Program-made: the position numbers and the translations under genes
The notes under the pieces: model-generated
The model's input: the letters and a program-made list of their open reading frames with translations, nothing else
What the model was told of the DNA's origin: nothing
The model's database searches: none
Assembly: GCF_018449575.1 (NCBI RefSeq)
Contig: NZ_JAAVUT010000001.1
Location: 186,001 to 250,000, forward strand
Direction: 5' to 3'
DNA: 64,000 nucleotides
Source: Sodalis sp. dw_96
GTDB lineage: Bacteria; Pseudomonadota; Gammaproteobacteria; Enterobacterales; Enterobacteriaceae
Part shown: positions 7,488-16,468 of the stretch, one piece after another
How positions within the stretch are numbered: the first letter of the stretch is position 1
How the letters are laid out: the number at the start of each line of letters is the position of its first letter

Positions 7488-9563
7488 ATGTTATTTTCCT
7501 GGCAGAAAACACCCCTTATTTTACAATCAGAAACGAATGAATGTGGGTTAGCATGTTTGGCTATGATGGCTGGCTATTTCGGCAAACGCCTTGACCTTGC
7601 ATCTGCACGCTTTATACATGATGTAGCCAGTCACGGCATGACATTAAGTGAACTCATAAGGGCATTTGAACAAGTAGGAATGACGGCCCGCGCTTCGAGA
7701 ATAGAACTTAACGAGCTGCGTTCGCTAAGCCGTCCAGTTATTCTTCATTGGTCATTTAATCATTTTGTAGTATTAGCTAAAATGACACATCGAGGTGTCA
7801 TTATCCATGATCCCAGTATGGGTCGACGAAAAATTTCTTTGCGCGAATTGTCAGATAAATTCACCGGTATCATGATTGAAGCATGGCCCTCTGAGGCATT
7901 TGACAAAAAACCACTTGAAATGAATGTCAATGTGTCAGATCTTTTCTCCGGAATTAGGGGGTTACTGCGCATCGTTTCCGGAGTTCTGGCGCTCTCTGTT
8001 TTAGTGGAACTGCTTTCTATTGCAGTGCCAGCTGCAACAAAATTCACCATCGACACGCTAATTCGTTCATCTGATCTTGAAGGAATAATTTTTGTAGGGA
8101 TAATAGTCATCTCTGCGCTACTGATGAAGTCCGCATTTTCGGTGGTTCGAGCTTTGGTACTAATGAATCTTCGTTGTACGCTTGGTGTAAAGTGGGCTGA
8201 GATGTTTTTCAATCGACTCATCCGATTGACCCTACCCTTTTTCGAAAAGCGTCATATAGGCGACATAACATCACGCTTCCAGTCTCTGACTGCTATACAA
8301 GAAGCATTTACCGCTGAAATGGTAGCCTCAATACTCGACGCAATAGTTATTGTCATTTCAATAATCATAATTTTGGTTTATTCCCCTCTCTTGGCTATTG
8401 GCCCACTCACAGCCGCAACCGCATATGTTGTGCTTAAGGCGAGCTTATTTTCTTTGTACCGGACTCGAAAGATTGAACATATCTCTTTCGAAGCGGTTCA
8501 GTCATCACATTTTCTTGAGACCGTTAGGGCTATTAAAACCATTAAAATGTTGAACTTAACCCCTATTCGTCGACGAGAGTGGTTAAATCACGTTATTAAC
8601 AGTACAAAGGCTGGAAATCAACTGTTTAAACTTGATCTTTTGACTAACACTATAGCTGTGCTTTTAATCGGTTTTGCAGGTATCTGTGTGCTTATCGTAG
8701 GTGCTATAGGATATGATAATGGAATGACTACTGGTACCTTATTAGCTGTGATGCTTTACTCAGATATGGTGATAACTCGTACAATAAAATTAGTAAATGC
8801 AGTTTCTGACTTTTGTCTGGTATCTATGCACAGTCAACGCCTGACAGATATTGCCGTATCTCCTGTAGAACCAAATAATGAAGATAAGCCACAGTTGCAA
8901 GTAAATGGGTATATCACAGTCCGCAATCTGTCGTATCGTCATTCCCCATCCGAACCTTATCTATTTGAAGGGATAAATATCGACGTTCAACCTGGAGAAA
9001 GTATAGCCATTATTGGGCCATCGGGTTGCGGAAAGTCAACATTTCTCCATGTATTGGCTGGTTTATATGAACCCACCGATGGTAGTATTTTTATTAATGG
9101 GATGAATATGTTCAATCTCGGAAAACGAGCTATTAGGGAGCATATCGCTTTTGTCATGCAAGATGACAAGTTGCTAGCCGGAACTTTACAAAATAATATC
9201 ACTAGTTTCTCAGATTCCCCAGATGTAAAGCGGATGGCAGAATGTGCAAGCCATGCGGCGATTGACGAAGAGATCTGCTCAATGCCAATGGGCTATGATT
9301 CAATGATTGGTGATATCAGCGGCACTCTATCAGGAGGGCAACTTCAGCGAGTTTCCATTGCTAGAGCCCTATATCGACAACCGGATATCTTGCTGCTTGA
9401 TGAAGCAACTAGTGACCTCGACATTGAAAATGAAAAAAAAATAATTCGCTCGATTAGTCGCTTATCAATAACACGGATTTTTGTTGCTCACCGGCCAGAG
9501 ATGATTAAGTCTGCAGACAGGGTATTTAACCTTCAATTAAATACATGGACGGAGATAACGTAA
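7488..9563 (+). CDS. C39-peptidase ABC exporter (bacteriocin type, CvaB-like)
   Basis: 691 aa, starting three bases after the fusion-protein stop. The N-terminal C39 cysteine peptidase has Cys19 in ETNECGLAC, His92 in SFNHFVVL and Asp108 in IIHDPS, a complete catalytic triad that cuts leaders after GG. A six-helix transmembrane domain follows (about residues 155-440). The nucleotide-binding domain has Walker A GPSGCGKST (about 510), signature LSGGQLQR and Walker B ILLLDEAT. It should cleave the precursor after G39 and export the core peptide. This is the last gene of the operon; no obvious terminator follows before IS debris. Confidence 0.92.
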   Translation: MLFSWQKTPLILQSETNECGLACLAMMAGYFGKRLDLASARFIHDVASHGMTLSELIRAFEQVGMTARASRIELNELRSLSRPVILHWSFNHFVVLAKMTHRGVIIHDPSMGRRKISLRELSDKFTGIMIEAWPSEAFDKKPLEMNVNVSDLFSGIRGLLRIVSGVLALSVLVELLSIAVPAATKFTIDTLIRSSDLEGIIFVGIIVISALLMKSAFSVVRALVLMNLRCTLGVKWAEMFFNRLIRLTLPFFEKRHIGDITSRFQSLTAIQEAFTAEMVASILDAIVIVISIIIILVYSPLLAIGPLTAATAYVVLKASLFSLYRTRKIEHISFEAVQSSHFLETVRAIKTIKMLNLTPIRRREWLNHVINSTKAGNQLFKLDLLTNTIAVLLIGFAGICVLIVGAIGYDNGMTTGTLLAVMLYSDMVITRTIKLVNAVSDFCLVSMHSQRLTDIAVSPVEPNNEDKPQLQVNGYITVRNLSYRHSPSEPYLFEGINIDVQPGESIAIIGPSGCGKSTFLHVLAGLYEPTDGSIFINGMNMFNLGKRAIREHIAFVMQDDKLLAGTLQNNITSFSDSPDVKRMAECASHAAIDEEICSMPMGYDSMIGDISGTLSGGQLQRVSIARALYRQPDILLLDEATSDLDIENEKKIIRSISRLSITRIFVAHRPEMIKSADRVFNLQLNTWTEIT

Positions 9564-9643
9564 GCGACCCGGCATCTCGCCTTGTTGATAATTTTTGTTA
9601 ACGCATTCTTATTTCACCCATTTCAATTGACGTGAAATCTATC

Positions 9644-9768
9644 ATGGAAAAGAGGCATCCCCGCACCGAGCAACTGCGGCATATTGAAGCCTGGCAACGC
9701 AGCGCATTATCCAAACCACAGTATTGCCAGCAATATCACATTGCGGTCAAGAGCCTTTATATCTATGG
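9644..9768 (+). pseudogene. N-terminal fragment of IS66-family accessory protein TnpA
   Basis: The frame from ATG 9644 reads MEKRHPRTEQLRHIEAWQRS, then ALSKPQYCQQYHIAVKSLYI. The W-x-x-SGLSQ-x-x-FCR-like helix-turn-helix segment is typical of the first small ORF of IS66 elements. Homology ends near 9768 where IS110-type sequence begins on the other strand. The ORF that continues beyond is chimeric and has no meaning as a gene. Confidence 0.6.
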
Positions 9769-9772
9769 ACTA

Positions 9773-10015
9773 CCTCCTTATTGTTGGTTGCATGAGCGCC
9801 ACAGCGATATCCTGTGCATCATTACCGTCATTTTTCGGTCCACCTATAAATGGCTTTACATATTAGGGGCTGATGATTTTTACTTTGTGCCCTAGTTTTT
9901 CAAACTCGCGCTGCCAGTAAAATGCTCCAGTGGAAGCTTCAATACCGATCTGACAAATCGGTATATTTGCTACAGTCTGTAGCAATTGTTTCCGTTCAAC
10001 ACGTTTCTTGCCAAA
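9773..10015 (-). pseudogene. IS110-family transposase fragment with an internal stop
   Basis: The reverse strand reads KRVERKQLLQTVANIPICQI, then GIEASTGAFYWQREFEKLGH, KVKIISP, a TAA stop, YVKPFIGGPKNDGNDAQDIA and VALMQPTIRR. IGMEAxGSAHYWARxLxxLGHxVxLIxPQYVKPFVKxxKNDxxDAxAI is the family pattern. The Gln codon before YVKPF has become TAA, and both ends are missing. It separates the TnpA-like and TnpC-like halves of an IS66-type element. Confidence 0.7.
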
Positions 10016-10132
10016 CTCAACGGTCATGACCCCTATATCTGGCTATGCGATGTGCTGACGCGGTTGCCTTCCTGGCCCAATAGCCGAATACGCGAACTGT
10101 TACCTTACGCCGAAAACAGCTTTAGCGGCTAG
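10013..10132 (+). pseudogene. C-terminal end of IS66-family transposase TnpC
   Basis: The frame reads KLNGHDPYIWLCDVLTRLPS, then WPNSRIRELLPYAENSFSG, stop at 10130-10132. KLNGxxPxAWLxDVLxRLPxxPxxRIxELLP is the well-conserved tail of IS66 DDE transposases. Together with the TnpA-like start at 9644 it marks a deleted IS66 copy interrupted by IS110 material. Confidence 0.75.
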
Positions 10133-10438
10133 CCAATCCCTCGCTATCTCATCCCTCTTTCGTGGGGGGGGGCGGACCCGAAAGTCCGACCGGTACTACC
10201 TGCACATCTTTCATTCACAGAGAGAATGAGGGTGAAGAGTGACATTGCAGACCCAAATAGTTCCTTAATGGTTCCCAAAGTTGTCAAACCCGTTATGCGA
10301 GAACGCAGAAGGTATTGTCTGGTTACTGTTTAGCTGCAAGGTGAGATCACCAGCCGGTTACAAAACAAAAGTAAAACCTTCCATAAAGCAAAAAAAGCAG
10401 ATCCTGATGAAAGGAGTCTGCTTTTTGCAAGCTAATCG
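10133..10438. other. Non-coding stretch between IS remnants and integrase, with a hairpin
   Basis: I see no credible gene here. It includes a run of nine G at 10164-10172 and, near the right end, the terminator-like inverted repeat listed separately. Confidence 0.4.
10388..10428 (-). terminator. Bidirectional terminator-like hairpin after the integrase pseudogene
   Basis: AAAAAGCAGA and TCTGCTTTTT face each other around 10391-10427, giving an A-run/stem/T-run structure readable from both strands. It lies just beyond the 3' end of the leftward integrase gene. Confidence 0.7.
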
Positions 10439-11704
10439 TCATTCTTGCGTTTTGTACTGTCGTGCATAAATATACGGCGCGACATAATCTTCGCGATTTA
10501 CATCCAGATAATCCGACCACCACTGCATCATGGCTTTGCGGGCATCAAGATGTTCGGCTTTGTGGATATAGGCTGCCCGAACGCCGTTGCGTTCCTGATG
10601 GCTCATCTGGCGTTCAACGGCATCCCGCGACCATAGCTCTGATTCCATTAATGCGCTACAGGCCATTGCCCTGAATCCGTGGCCGCAGACGTCAGTTTTA
10701 GTGTTATAGCCCATCAACCGTAATGCCTTGTTGACCGTGTTTTCACACATTGACTAATATGAATTATGGTCGCCGGGGAATACCAGTTCTAGATGGCCGG
10801 ATATGTCCTGTATCTGCCTCAGAATAGCAACAGCCTGCCGGGACAGCGGCACGATATGTGGTGTCCGCATTTTCGCGCCACGTCCGGAATAACGGACACC
10901 GGCAATGGTGTCGCGGGTGGAAGGAAGCGTCCAGATTCCGTTTTTGAAATCAATCTCGCACCAGCGGGCGAAGCGCAGTTCGCTGGAACGGATAAAAAGG
11001 TGCAGGGTGAGCGTCACAGCGAGTCGGGTAAGTGTCCGTCCCGCCATGTAGCCGTCAATGCGCGCCAGCAGTTCCGGCAGGTGTTCCAGGGGTAGGGTAG
11101 GATAGTGGTGTTTAACGGGCGGAGCCGTCACGCCTTCCAGATTCAGCGCCGGGTTGTTTTCCACCAGTCCTTGCTGCACAGCATAACGCATGATGCTGCA
11201 TAGGTGCTGTCGGGTGCGGGAGGCGACTTCCAGCAGTCCCTTTTCCTCAATCCCTTTCAGCAGAGCGGTGAAATGTCGTGTTTTCAGTTCCGTTACCGGC
11301 AGATGCCCAATCACCGGGAAAATATGATTGTTCATGCTGGCAAGCAGTCGGCTGGCGTGGTTCTCCGACCAAGCTTTATTGCTTCTATGCCAACCCAGCG
11401 CCACGGTCTTGAAACATTTTTCAGGTGAACAGGAGGCTTTTTCAGCAACACGCTGCTGTGCCGGGTTGATATTCTGGTTCAGCAATTTTCGGATGCCATC
11501 ACGCTTTAGCCGGGCGTCGGCAAGAGATACCAGCGGATAAGCGCCTAAACCGAGACGGGATTCTTTACCATTAATACGATACTTGAGATACCAGAGACGG
11601 GAACCACCGGGATTGATCAACAAATACAACCCGTGTGCATCGGACAGTTTGAAAGGTTTTGCTAGGGGTTTACTGCTGCGGATTTTCGTGTCGTTAAGAG
11701 ACAT
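10439..11704 (-). pseudogene. P4-type tyrosine integrase split by one in-frame amber codon
   Basis: From ATG 11704 (MSLNDTKIRSS...) the frame runs through DUF4102, a central SAM-like domain and the catalytic domain to VFPGDHNSY, meets TAG at 10754-10756, then continues in the same frame as SMCENTVNKALRLMGYNTKT up to 10439. Without the TAG the protein would be about 420 aa, the normal length. The catalytic Arg (SSELRFARW) lies before the stop. HGFRAMACSAL, SHQ and the YIHKAEHLDARKAMMQWWSDYL tail lie after it. One base change (probably AAG to TAG) therefore separates the catalytic residues. The start is about 160 bp from tRNA-Asn and points away from it, as usual for island integrases. An upstream in-frame ATG at 11806 is less likely. 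Confidence 0.85.
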
Positions 11705-11864
11705 ATGGGGGTCACTCCATAATCGAACCAACCTGACCCCAAATCTGACCACCAATTTTTCCCGATGCAGAGGGAAAACTGAAAACGCATCGGGAAGATT
11801 TCTCACGCTAACTTATTGAATCTGAATCATAGAGGGATTCGTAAAGAGGCATGAAAACAAGAAA

Positions 11865-11881
11865 TTGGCTCCTCTGACTGG
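11865..11881 (+). repeat. attR copy inside the tRNA-Asn 3' end
   Basis: TTGGCTCCTCTGACTGG matches 3233-3249 exactly. Here it overlaps the 3' end of tRNA-Asn, so the tRNA stays intact after integration. Confidence 0.85.
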
Positions 11882-11941
11882 ACTCGAACCAGTGACATAC
11901 GGATTAACAGTCCGCCGTTCTACCGACTGAACTACAGAGGA
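11866..11941 (-). tRNA. tRNA-Asn (anticodon GTT)
   Basis: A 76-nt cloverleaf on the reverse strand beginning TCCTCTGTAGTTCAGTCGG, with anticodon loop ACTGTTAAT, T-arm GGTTCGAGTCC and encoded CCA end. To my eye it is identical to the enterobacterial tRNA-Asn. It is the integration site of the island to its left. Confidence 0.97.
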
Positions 11942-12121
11942 ATTGCAAAGTGGCTGGCATAATAGCGGGGGACCGGCTTCATGTCAAAGGGCGGTGGGGC
12001 GAAAAATGACTGTTTGTTCATAGATTGCGCATTACGCCGTCGGCAGGTCAAATTCAACCCGCCGACAGTTTAAGAGGTATAACAGGCCCGGCTGGCAAAA
12101 TGCCGGTGCTAAAAGCCCTGC

Positions 12122-13462
12122 TTACAAGAACCCGTAGGCCCACGCCAGCACCCAGCCCAGCACGCTGGAAACCCCGACGCCGATCAGGCCGACCAATATA
12201 AAGCTGTGGTTAATCACAAAACGCCCGATGTGGGTGGTACCGGAGCGGTCGAACTGGATGGCGGCCAGATCGCTGGGGTAGGTGGGCAGGATGTAATAAC
12301 CGTAGCAGGCCGGCGCAGAAGCCACGATATAAGCCGGGTCGACGCCGATGGCCAGCGCCACCGGTACGATGGCCGCCAGTGCCGCCGCCTGGGAATTGAC
12401 GAACTTCGACACCACCAGCAGCGCCAGCGCATAGGCCCAGGGATGGACCTTAATGATGGCGCCGAGGCTGGCTTCTATTTCCTTAAGATGCGCGCCGAAG
12501 ATGGTTTCCGCCATCCAGGCGATACCGTATACCGCCACAATGGCAATCATGCCGGAACGGAATACCTCGTTCTTGGAAATTTCCGCCGGATTGGTTTTGG
12601 TGATAATCACGATCAGCGCGCCGGAGAACAACATGCACATCTGAATAACCAGTACCATGGACAGCGGCTCGCCATGGAACACCGGTCGTAATACCGTCAC
12701 CGCGCCCAGTATCGCCACTACGGCGATGGTTGCCAGGAAAATCCACATCGCTATCCAATTACGACGGGGCAGCTTGCGATCCAGCAGCGTGGCGGTATCG
12801 CCATAGACATACTTGTGATTTTCGGGTACCGAGATGAATTTTTGAAAGTCTTCATCGTCGTCCAAATCCTTGCCGCGAAACCAGCTGAAAATACCGATGG
12901 CGAGGATACCGCACAGGGTGGAAGGAATGGTGATGGCCAGCAGGTCGAGAAAATCCAGGTGCTTGCCGTTAAAGGTCACATTGCCCAGCATGGCCACCAG
13001 CGATACCACCGCCACGGATACCGGACTGGCGATAATGCCCATTTGCGCGCCGATGGAGCTGGCGGCCATAGGACGTTCCGGCCGGATGTTATTTTTTATG
13101 GCCACATCATAGATAATCGGCAAAATGGTATAGACCACATGGCCGGTACCGCAAAGGATGGTCAATATGCAGGTCACGAACGGCGCCACGATAGAGACAT
13201 ATTTCGGGTTGCGCCTGAGCATCCGTTCGGCAATTTGCAGCATCACATCCAATCCGCCCGACGCTTGCAAAGTGGCGGAAGCCGCCACCACGGCAATAAT
13301 AACCAGCATCACGTCAACCGGGGGTTTCCCGGGTTCTAGATGAAACACAAACACCAGAATGACCAGACCTATGCCACCCAGCAACCCCAGCGCAATCCCG
13401 CCCTTTCTCGCCCCATATAAAAGGCAGACCAAAATTACCGCCAGTTGAATGAAAAAATCCAT
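12122..13462 (-). CDS. dcuB: Anaerobic C4-dicarboxylate transporter DcuB
   Basis: 446 aa, the length of E. coli DcuB, with near-identical hallmark segments such as [40 protein letters not shown] and [20 protein letters not shown]. About 10-12 membrane helices. DcuB exchanges external fumarate, malate or aspartate for succinate during anaerobic growth. It is monocistronic here: no fumarase or DcuSR neighbour. It could export succinate formed during the citrate fermentation encoded elsewhere in this window (inference). Confidence 0.95.
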   Translation of the reverse strand: MDFFIQLAVILVCLLYGARKGGIALGLLGGIGLVILVFVFHLEPGKPPVDVMLVIIAVVAASATLQASGGLDVMLQIAERMLRRNPKYVSIVAPFVTCILTILCGTGHVVYTILPIIYDVAIKNNIRPERPMAASSIGAQMGIIASPVSVAVVSLVAMLGNVTFNGKHLDFLDLLAITIPSTLCGILAIGIFSWFRGKDLDDDEDFQKFISVPENHKYVYGDTATLLDRKLPRRNWIAMWIFLATIAVVAILGAVTVLRPVFHGEPLSMVLVIQMCMLFSGALIVIITKTNPAEISKNEVFRSGMIAIVAVYGIAWMAETIFGAHLKEIEASLGAIIKVHPWAYALALLVVSKFVNSQAAALAAIVPVALAIGVDPAYIVASAPACYGYYILPTYPSDLAAIQFDRSGTTHIGRFVINHSFILVGLIGVGVSSVLGWVLAWAYGFL

Positions 13463-13704
13463 AGGTTCCTCAGTAATAAATTGTCATCGTTTAAAGCGCT
13501 AATATCGTCCCGGCAAAAAGGCCAAATATTGCGTGAAATCTAAGAAACCTCTCATTTCAGCAGAATTTCATCATAGCGGGAGTTGCGTCACATTCGTGAG
13601 GGAAATTTTGGAGGCGCAATCAGAAAAATGGCGGGAATGCAAATGAAAATTATGGATTTTAAGAATGGGTAACCCTGTAAACCACGCGTTATATCCATGG
13701 TTCA

Positions 13705-14505
13705 TTACCCGGCGCCGATATTCGCCGATGTGTTGGGGACCCGTTCGCCATAAACCCGACGTTTTTCTATAAGATAAATCAGTAACGGATCTTTTTTCTC
13801 CCCCCTTGTTTCGCTTTCCCGATAGGACTCTTGAGCAATTCGCAAGGCGTTGCTTAAGTTTGTCAATGTATGGCAAAGATCTTCATCCAGCCCTTGGGCG
13901 CTAAATCCCCTCAGGACTGAATAATAATGAAAATTGTTTACATCCGCCGGGGCACGGATGGTTTTGTAGGTCAGGTTGTAGGCGAAATTATATTTGAAAA
14001 CCGCCAGGAATCGCTGGATATTTTTCAGGGTAATGTTCTGGTAGATTAAATCGCATTGATTCAGGGTGCAGCGAGCCGATTGATAATAGCCTATAGTACC
14101 GTCATATATTTCACAGCACAGGTCGTAATCTTCCCAGTCCATTGGGTTTTCAATGATGCTTTTAAGCAGAAATTTTATTTTTAATTCCTGTAGGGTTTTA
14201 TGATATCCTTCAATAAAGTGAATATAACCTTGCTGTTTTATCAATGGATCAATTTTTTTGAGCATCCGTTCCGTGGTGTTATGCAGGCCAAGGGCACGAT
14301 AGTTTTGTTCCGGATCGAGATCAGACGGTTTATTAACGAACGATGAAGATGACGATAGCTGAGATTTTATTTTGTCGATATTTTCCAGTTCCCGGGACAA
14401 TGCCGTTATTTCTTTATGTAAATTCAAATCCAGGGGTACTTTAATAATTTCGTTATTAAATTTTTCTATAGAAAAATCTATTGAATAATTTTTCCGCATA
14501 TCCAT
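13705..14505 (-). CDS. Uncharacterised 266-aa protein
   Basis: I do not recognise this protein. The start MDMRKNYSIDFS at 14505 is chosen because AAGG lies eight bases upstream; an ATG at 14529 has no RBS. It has no signal peptide or membrane helix. It is rich in Leu, Lys, Asn and Tyr with helix-forming stretches (LHKEITALSRELENIDKIKS, then a Ser-run SSSSS, and later YHKTLQELKIKFLL). Its codons are more AT-rich than those of dcuB and the emr operon, suggesting acquisition. It is transcribed convergently with nothing and stands alone between dcuB and the MarR operon. Confidence 0.55.
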   Translation of the reverse strand: MDMRKNYSIDFSIEKFNNEIIKVPLDLNLHKEITALSRELENIDKIKSQLSSSSSFVNKPSDLDPEQNYRALGLHNTTERMLKKIDPLIKQQGYIHFIEGYHKTLQELKIKFLLKSIIENPMDWEDYDLCCEIYDGTIGYYQSARCTLNQCDLIYQNITLKNIQRFLAVFKYNFAYNLTYKTIRAPADVNNFHYYSVLRGFSAQGLDEDLCHTLTNLSNALRIAQESYRESETRGEKKDPLLIYLIEKRRVYGERVPNTSANIGAG

Positions 14506-14797
14506 GGCATAGGCCTTATAAAGAGTCAATTTTCTATCTTAACAAAGAAAAAATCATCGCACTATCAGTCATTTAATCCTATTAACTTAGTGAATAAATA
14601 TTATTGCCCGGATTTATAAGCAAAGTTTAGAGATAAACTTTATCGGGAGTTAAAAAGTGACCTAATCCAAGACCCTGCAACGGGTTGTCGATTTTTTTTG
14701 CCGGCGCCGTCCGGCTTTGAACCCGTCTTCAGCTTGATGCCGTAGGCAAAGAACGGCGGGTTAAAGAGTATTTGAACAGATGAGCGGGCGTTAGGTA

Positions 14798-14826
14798 TTG
14801 ACAAGTTTAATGTTAGGTAGTTTATT
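14798..14826 (+). promoter_or_regulatory. Sigma-70 promoter of the marR-emrAB-like operon
   Basis: TTGACA (14798-14803), a 17-bp spacer and TTTATT (14821-14826) lie 38 bp before the MarR start. The region between is AT-rich with imperfect dyads that could be the MarR operator (autoregulation, inferred). Confidence 0.65.
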
Positions 14827-14864
14827 AATGGTATATCAACTATTTTGTTGGAACCTTTCCGCAT

Positions 14865-15335
14865 ATGTCCTTATCGTCGTATTCGTTGTCTCCTCAGTCG
14901 CCGCAGCGCCGTTTTGCCAGTCTAGTCTCTAAAACCGCACGCCAATGGCGCCGGGTAATCGATCGTAAGCTCCAGCCTTACGGGCTGACCGAGGCGACCT
15001 GGGCGCCGCTGTTATATCTTGCCCGTATGGAAAAACCGGTGCTGCAAAAAGATTTGGCGGAAGCGATTTACCTGGATGCCTCGTCGGTGGTCCGGTTGCT
15101 GGATAATTTGCAACGCCAGGGGTTTATTGAACGCCGTGAGGGCGTCGATCGCCGTGCCAAGGAGATTCATTTGACATCGCTTGGGCTTGAACGGGTCATA
15201 CAGGTGGAGGGGACCGCTCTTGCCGTGCGCAATCAGGTTTTGTCGACAGTAAAGGATGAGGAACTGGAAGTGATGAACGGTATGTTGGAGCAGGTTCTGG
15301 CCAGTCTGGCGCTGGTTGATAAGGAGCCGTCATGA
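14865..15335 (+). CDS. MarR-family transcriptional regulator of the adjacent efflux operon
   Basis: 156 aa with the winged-helix core of the MarR family: LTEATWAPLLYLARMEKPVL, DLAEAIYLDASSVVRLLDNL, then GFIERREGVDRRAKEIHLT as the wing (DxRxKxIxLT). Its stop overlaps the start of the fusion-protein gene, so the three genes form one operon. MarR repressors of Emr pumps release DNA on binding phenolic drugs. Autorepression at the promoter just upstream is likely. Confidence 0.85.
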   Translation: MSLSSYSLSPQSPQRRFASLVSKTARQWRRVIDRKLQPYGLTEATWAPLLYLARMEKPVLQKDLAEAIYLDASSVVRLLDNLQRQGFIERREGVDRRAKEIHLTSLGLERVIQVEGTALAVRNQVLSTVKDEELEVMNGMLEQVLASLALVDKEPS

Positions 15336-16468
15336 GCGCTGAAATCAGGTCAACTCGCGGTCTGTCCCTGGATAACTTCAATCGGTTCAGCCGTCGCAAG
15401 AAAATCATGCTGTTGGCGGGGCTTGTCGTGTTTATCGTTTTGCTGGTGTGGTTTATCGACTGGTTAAGCTGGCGCTTCGGCCATGTCACCGAAAATGACG
15501 CCCAGGTCAGGGGCGAGGTGGTTACCATGGCCAGCCGGGTGGATGGCTGGCTGATGGTCCGTCCGGTCATTGATGGCGATCGGATCAAAAAAGGCCAGAT
15601 TTTGGCGCAAATCGACGATCGCGATGCCCGCCTGCGATTGGCGGAGGTGGAGGGTAATCTGGCCTCCGCCAACGCGCAAATCCTTTATACCCAGGCCCAG
15701 CGGCAAACCACCGATTTGACTACCCAGGCGGAATTGGATCAGGCCAAGGCCCAGTTGACGGTGGCGGAGTCGACGCTGTCCGATGCGGGTCATCAGTTGG
15801 CCCTGGCACAGGCCAATTTCACCCGTAACGACAGCCTGGTGAAAGGCGGCTCGGTGGCGAAGGAGACCTGGGATGAAAGCCATACGACGCTGCTGCAGAG
15901 GCAGGATCAGCAGCGACAGGATCAGGCGCAGCTGCTTGCTCAACGGGCGGCGGTGTCTAATGCCCTGGCGCAGCGCGGGCAGGTTCAGGTGCTGGACCGG
16001 CAAATCGATATGCAGCGCAAGCAGCTGCTGTCCTTGCAGGCCCAGGCGGATCAGTTAAAACAGGAAATCAGCGATCGTACGCTGCGCGCGCCGGTGGACG
16101 GGGTAGTGGACCGTACCCTGGCGGACGTGGGGGATTATGTGCAGACCGGGCAATGGGTGATGATGGTGCATGACCCGAAAAATGTCTGGGTGGAAGCCAA
16201 CGTCAAGGAAACGGATCTGGAACATATCGCGGTGGGGCAAGGGGTGGATGTGACGGTGGATGCTTATCCCGGCCTGGTAAGCCACGGCCATGTGATTCGC
16301 GTCGGCAATACCGCCACCAATCAGTTCGCCCTGCTGCCCAGCCCGAATCCGTCCGGCAACTTTACCAAAATCACCCAGCGGGTGCCGGTGCGTATCGCCC
16401 TGGATAACGTTGACGGCAGGATAAAACCCGGCTTGATGGTTGAGGTGGCTATAGATGTCACCCATTGA
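15332..16468 (+). CDS. EmrA-like membrane fusion protein (HlyD family)
   Basis: 378 aa. A single N-terminal membrane helix (about residues 25-45, KIMLLAGLVVFIVLLVWFI) is followed by the biotinyl-lipoyl halves VTENDAQVRGEVVTMASRVD and DRTLRAPVDGVVDRTLADVG. An alanine- and glutamine-rich coiled coil lies between them. This is the EmrA plan: it links an MFS pump to TolC. It starts four bases inside the end of marR and overlaps the pump gene by 14 bases. Confidence 0.88.
   Translation: MSAEIRSTRGLSLDNFNRFSRRKKIMLLAGLVVFIVLLVWFIDWLSWRFGHVTENDAQVRGEVVTMASRVDGWLMVRPVIDGDRIKKGQILAQIDDRDARLRLAEVEGNLASANAQILYTQAQRQTTDLTTQAELDQAKAQLTVAESTLSDAGHQLALAQANFTRNDSLVKGGSVAKETWDESHTTLLQRQDQQRQDQAQLLAQRAAVSNALAQRGQVQVLDRQIDMQRKQLLSLQAQADQLKQEISDRTLRAPVDGVVDRTLADVGDYVQTGQWVMMVHDPKNVWVEANVKETDLEHIAVGQGVDVTVDAYPGLVSHGHVIRVGNTATNQFALLPSPNPSGNFTKITQRVPVRIALDNVDGRIKPGLMVEVAIDVTH

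Larger units (their letters stand above)
3233..11881. mobile_element. Genomic island integrated at tRNA-Asn, carrying a RiPP operon
   Basis: About 8.65 kb between two 17-bp direct repeats, the right one inside tRNA-Asn. From right to left it holds a P4-type integrase gene starting about 160 bp from the tRNA and reading away from it, IS66/IS110 debris, the five-gene peptide operon on the opposite strand, and IS3 and group II intron debris at the far end. The peptide operon is visibly AT-richer than the genes to the right of the tRNA. The integrase has an in-frame amber codon, so the island is probably fixed unless a helper integrase acts. Confidence 0.8.

Noticed and set aside
9632..9895. 87-codon ORF after the exporter
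   Set aside because: Its first part is an IS66 TnpA remnant and the rest is antisense to an IS110 fragment; a chimera, not a cargo or immunity gene.
10281..10469. 62-codon ORF between IS debris and integrase
   Set aside because: Runs through the terminator hairpin and the integrase 3' end; no RBS or homology.
14640..14864. 74-codon minus-strand ORF upstream of the MarR gene
   Set aside because: Covers the promoter of the marR-emrAB-like operon, starts without RBS and shows no recognisable feature.
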